Shown here piece by piece: positions 5,339-8,120 of a stretch of 8,120 nt of DNA. A program made the position numbers and the translations under genes. The notes below the pieces were generated by a model, which made no database searches, was not told the origin of the DNA, and saw only the letters and a list, made by a program, of their open reading frames with translations. Positions within the stretch are counted from its first letter, which is position 1. Every line of letters starts with the position of its first letter. The stretch is from positions 1 to 8,120 of the forward strand of contig URSW01000069.1 in the NCBI GenBank assembly GCA_900550625.1, read 5' to 3'. This DNA is from an uncultured Eubacteriales bacterium (GTDB taxonomy: Bacteria > Bacillota > Clostridia > Oscillospirales > CAG-272).

Positions 5339-5419
5339 CTCGGACGCCGTTTGCGAAAACGCGATCGGCATCCCGACTTTAATAATTTGGCAAATCAAAG
5401 AAAGGTACGGATATAAACC

Positions 5420-7939
5420 ATGGATCTGAGAATCGCCCTTGCGGGCAACCCGAACTGCGGTAAAACGACACTGTTCAACGCGCTTACCGGATCAAATCAG
5501 TTCGTCGGAAACTGGCCCGGTGTCACCGTCGAGAAAAAAGAAGGAAAGCTCAAGAAGCACGACGGCGTAACGATCACCGACCTTCCGGGTATTTACTCGC
5601 TTTCCCCCTACACCCTTGAAGAGGTCGTTGCAAGAAACTACCTCATCGGTGAACGTCCCGATGCAATACTCAACATCATCGACGGAACCAACCTCGAAAG
5701 AAACCTTTACCTCACAACGCAGCTCACCGAGCTCGGAATCCCGGTGGTGGTCGCCATCAACATGATGGACGTCGTAAAGAAAAACGGCGATAAGATCGAC
5801 ACCGCGGAGCTTGCGCGTCAGCTCGGCTGCAAGGTGGTCGAGATCTCCGCACTCAAAGGCACGGGAATCATGGAAGCCGCAGATGCCGCAATCGATGCCG
5901 CAAAGAACACAAAGACCGTTCCGATGCACAACTTCTCGGGCGCCGTTGAGCACGCGATCGCACACATCGAGGAGGCTGCGGTACACAACATGCCCGCAGA
6001 ACAGCAGCGTTGGTATGCGATAAAGATCTTTGAGCACGATGACAAGGTTCTCGAAAAGCTCGACATCCCCGCGGATACGTTGGCTCACATAAACGAAGAC
6101 ATCAAAGCCGCCGAAGATGAGCTTGACGACGATGCGGAAAGCATCATCACAAACGAGCGTTATATCTACATAGCTTCCCTTATTAAGAGCTGCTACAAAA
6201 AAAAGAACACCGGCAAGCTTTCCACCTCCGACAAGATCGATAAGATTGTCACAAACCGCTGGCTCGGACTTCCGATTTTCGTAGCCATCATGTTCCTCGT
6301 TTACTATATTTCCATGGTAGGCGTCGGAGCTGCCGCTACGGATTGGGCTAACGACGGACTCTTCGGCGACGGCTGGCATCTGTTCGGCATCGACGACGGA
6401 TACGCAGAGCTCAGCGAAGACTACGGCAACGCAGTAAACGCAGTCAGCGCTTTCACCGGGATCGAATTCGGCGAAGAATACGAAAGCGAAGAAGAAGAAG
6501 CTGCGGCATATGAAGCTATGCTCAAGATGATGAAGGATTTCACCACCGACGAGACAAGCGCAACGATTGACGTTGAGGATGAAGAAACCCTCGCTGTCAA
6601 CACGATGACCGTATATTATTCCGAAATTCCCTCCGGTGCAGATGAGGACTCCACGGTTCCCATGACATACAAGGATGCCGTAAAGTTCTTCGAGAAAAGC
6701 GGTCTCGCCGAGCCCGATCCCGCAGAGTACGGCATCTGGGTTCCCGGCGTTCCCGTTCTGGTCGGCAACGGACTCAATGCAATGGGTGTCGGTGAGGACA
6801 CATGGCAGTACGGACTAATCATCGACGGTATCGTAGCCGGCGTCGGCGCCGTTCTCGGATTCGTTCCTCAGATGCTCGTCCTCTTCCTGCTTCTTGCATT
6901 CCTTGAGGCATGCGGCTACATGGCGCGTATCGCATTCGTCCTTGACCGTATATTCCGCAAGTTCGGTCTCTCCGGAAAGAGCTTCATCCCGATGCTTATC
7001 GGTACGGGATGCGGCGTTCCCGGAATCATGGCTTCGCGTACTATCGAGAATGAGCGTGACCGCCGTATGACGATCATGACCACGACATTCATCCCCTGCG
7101 GCGCAAAGGTTCCCTTTATCGCAATGATCGCCGGTGCACTCTTCGGCGGAAGCGCACTTGTTTCCACCTCCGCTTACTTCATCGGTATGGCAACGATCAT
7201 TGTATCCGGTATTATGCTCAAGAAGACCAAAATGTTTGCGGGCGATCCCGCGCCCTTCGTAATGGAGCTTCCCGCATACCACCTTCCGACCGTCGGCAAC
7301 GTACTCCGCAGCATGTGGGGGCGCGGCTGGAGCTTCATAAAGAAGGCCGGCACGATAATCCTTCTCTCCACTATACTCGTTTGGTTCACAACCTACTTCG
7401 GCTGGGTTGACGGATCGTTCGGAATGCTCTCCGAAGATCAGATCGACGGCTCCATACTCGCAAAGGTCGGCGGCGCGATCGCTTGGCTCTTCGCTCCTCT
7501 CGGCTGGGGCAACTGGAAGGCAGTCGTTGCTTCGATCACCGGACTTATCGCAAAGGAAAACATCGTCGGTACTCTCGGTATCCTTTACGGCGGCGGCGCA
7601 AGCGTATATCAGAACCTCGCAAGCGCCTTCACCGGACTTACCGCTTACTCCTTCCTCATCTTTAACCTTCTCTGCGCTCCCTGCTTCGCAGCCATCGGTG
7701 CAATCAAGCGTGAGATGAACAATGCAAAGTGGACTTGGTTCGCAATCGGGTATCAGTGCCTGTTCGCATATGCGATCGCTCTGATCGTAAATCAGCTCGG
7801 CATGCTCTTCACCGGCAATGTGAATATTATCGGAACCATAGCGGCGCTTGCTCTGATCGCGTTCATGGTATTCATGCTCTTCAAGCCCTACAAGGAAGCG
7901 AACAAGCTGACCGTCAAATCCGGAAAGAAGTCCGCGTAA
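5420..7939 (+). CDS. feoB: FeoB ferrous iron transporter with an acidic extracellular insertion
   Basis: This is an 839-residue polytopic membrane protein that imports Fe2+. The N-terminal G domain shows G1 GNPNCGKT (9-16), a G2 region PGVTVE (33-38), G3 DLPG (54-57), G4 NMMD (114-117) and G5 SALKG (143-147), then a helical regulatory domain to about 280. The membrane part starts near 283 and carries both Gate motifs, around GCGVPGIMASR (530-540) and FIPCGAKVP (557-565). Between the first and second membrane segments, residues about 316-445 form an unusually long loop. In 325-440 it has about 31 Asp/Glu and only 5 Lys; by topology it should lie outside the cell. The start is fixed by an in-frame stop two codons upstream. 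Its ribosome site (GAAAGG, 14 bases away) is weak next to those of its neighbours. Arg is mostly CGT here, unlike in the genes to the left. Confidence 0.97.
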   Translation: MDLRIALAGNPNCGKTTLFNALTGSNQFVGNWPGVTVEKKEGKLKKHDGVTITDLPGIYSLSPYTLEEVVARNYLIGERPDAILNIIDGTNLERNLYLTTQLTELGIPVVVAINMMDVVKKNGDKIDTAELARQLGCKVVEISALKGTGIMEAADAAIDAAKNTKTVPMHNFSGAVEHAIAHIEEAAVHNMPAEQQRWYAIKIFEHDDKVLEKLDIPADTLAHINEDIKAAEDELDDDAESIITNERYIYIASLIKSCYKKKNTGKLSTSDKIDKIVTNRWLGLPIFVAIMFLVYYISMVGVGAAATDWANDGLFGDGWHLFGIDDGYAELSEDYGNAVNAVSAFTGIEFGEEYESEEEEAAAYEAMLKMMKDFTTDETSATIDVEDEETLAVNTMTVYYSEIPSGADEDSTVPMTYKDAVKFFEKSGLAEPDPAEYGIWVPGVPVLVGNGLNAMGVGEDTWQYGLIIDGIVAGVGAVLGFVPQMLVLFLLLAFLEACGYMARIAFVLDRIFRKFGLSGKSFIPMLIGTGCGVPGIMASRTIENERDRRMTIMTTTFIPCGAKVPFIAMIAGALFGGSALVSTSAYFIGMATIIVSGIMLKKTKMFAGDPAPFVMELPAYHLPTVGNVLRSMWGRGWSFIKKAGTIILLSTILVWFTTYFGWVDGSFGMLSEDQIDGSILAKVGGAIAWLFAPLGWGNWKAVVASITGLIAKENIVGTLGILYGGGASVYQNLASAFTGLTAYSFLIFNLLCAPCFAAIGAIKREMNNAKWTWFAIGYQCLFAYAIALIVNQLGMLFTGNVNIIGTIAALALIAFMVFMLFKPYKEANKLTVKSGKKSA

Positions 7940-7970
7940 CAAAACAAAAAAGCTTTAAGGAGGATTTCAT

Positions 7971-8120
7971 ATGCTGACATGGTTATCTCAAAATCTTGCG
8001 GCGACGGCAGTATCCGCAGTGCTCATCGCAATAGTCGTACTTATAATCGTAAAGCTTGTCCGTGACAGACGGGCGGGAAAATCCTCCTGCGGATGCAATT
8101 GCAGCACATGCGCAATGCAC
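7971..8120 (+). CDS. FeoB-associated Cys-rich membrane protein (3' end cut by the window)
   Basis: The first 50 codons are open to the window end with no stop. They give a short extracellular N-terminus, one membrane segment (about residues 8-28, ATAVSAVLIAIVVLIIVKLV) and a basic patch RDRRAGK. A Cys cluster CGCNCSTC (Cys40, 42, 44, 47) follows. This is the FeoB_associated family, small membrane proteins placed right after feoB in Clostridia and other Firmicutes. The Cys cluster, cytoplasmic by the positive-inside rule, may accept or shuttle iron; this is unproven. An AAGGAGG (7957-7963) lies 7 bases before the ATG, and the gene begins 31 bases after the feoB stop. Too short to be seen as a large frame but well supported by context. 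Confidence 0.88.
   Translation, partial: MLTWLSQNLAATAVSAVLIAIVVLIIVKLVRDRRAGKSSCGCNCSTCAMH

Noticed and set aside
6815..7942. Long minus-strand open frame opposite feoB
   Set aside because: It is an antisense shadow of the strongly supported membrane domain of FeoB, with a Cys/Glu/Asp-rich composition that mirrors FeoB codons.
1..8120. tRNA, rRNA, CRISPR, insertion sequences or phage genes
   Set aside because: No cloverleaf-like or rRNA-like sequence, repeat-spacer array, transposase motif or terminal inverted repeat was seen in any part of the window.

Overview
The window looks like a piece of a chromosome from an anaerobic, Gram-positive-type Clostridia bacterium, probably uncultured. 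The evidence is strong AGGAGG-like ribosome binding sites, sigma-A-type promoters, moderate-to-high GC, a FeoA-FeoA-FeoB-FeoB_associated iron operon of the clostridial type, and a VTC-domain/DUF4956 gene pair of the kind common in that class. Assignment to a genus is not possible from sequence reading alone.

Left part (about 17-988, minus strand): the wreck of a two-component system. A response regulator gene starts normally behind a good promoter (TTGATT-N17-TATAAT) and ribosome binding site. After about 48 codons it runs straight into the last part of the sensor domain of a histidine kinase, in another frame. The kinase has H, N, G1, F and G2 boxes, but then shifts frame at a (CG)4 run, so its normal C-terminus (VAEGHGGSI...) is encoded in another frame. 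Two independent lesions suggest a decaying locus, although an assembly error cannot be excluded.

Centre (1085-4523): a divergent module. Leftward runs a VTC-domain polyphosphate-polymerase-like gene overlapping by 8 bp with a DUF4956 membrane protein gene. Rightward runs a 626-residue secreted, membrane-anchored protein with a carbohydrate-binding-type (DUF4353-like) beta-helical region and a Pro/Gly/Asp-rich linker. The divergent promoter region (2492-2573) is perfectly two-fold symmetric in layout. Each side has CTTTAGG-N4-CTTTAG(A/G)-N9-TACAAT, i.e. an 11-bp direct repeat typical of OmpR-family regulator sites. The adjacent two-component system would be the natural regulator, yet it is broken here.

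Right part (4701-8120): a ferrous iron uptake operon. A near-consensus promoter (TTGACA-N17-TATCAT) overlaps a 50-bp near-palindrome centred on a GGTTAG-N6-CTAACC element. A second copy follows at once, and a third (one mismatch) lies between feoA2 and feoB. Two small FeoA proteins are followed by FeoB, an 839-residue protein with an unusually acidic predicted extracellular insertion after the first membrane segment. The start of a FeoB-associated Cys-rich membrane protein is cut by the window end.

The most interesting items are the symmetric divergent operator with its damaged neighbouring regulator, the polyphosphate/surface-protein module itself, the triple palindromic element of the feo operon, and the acidic FeoB insertion.
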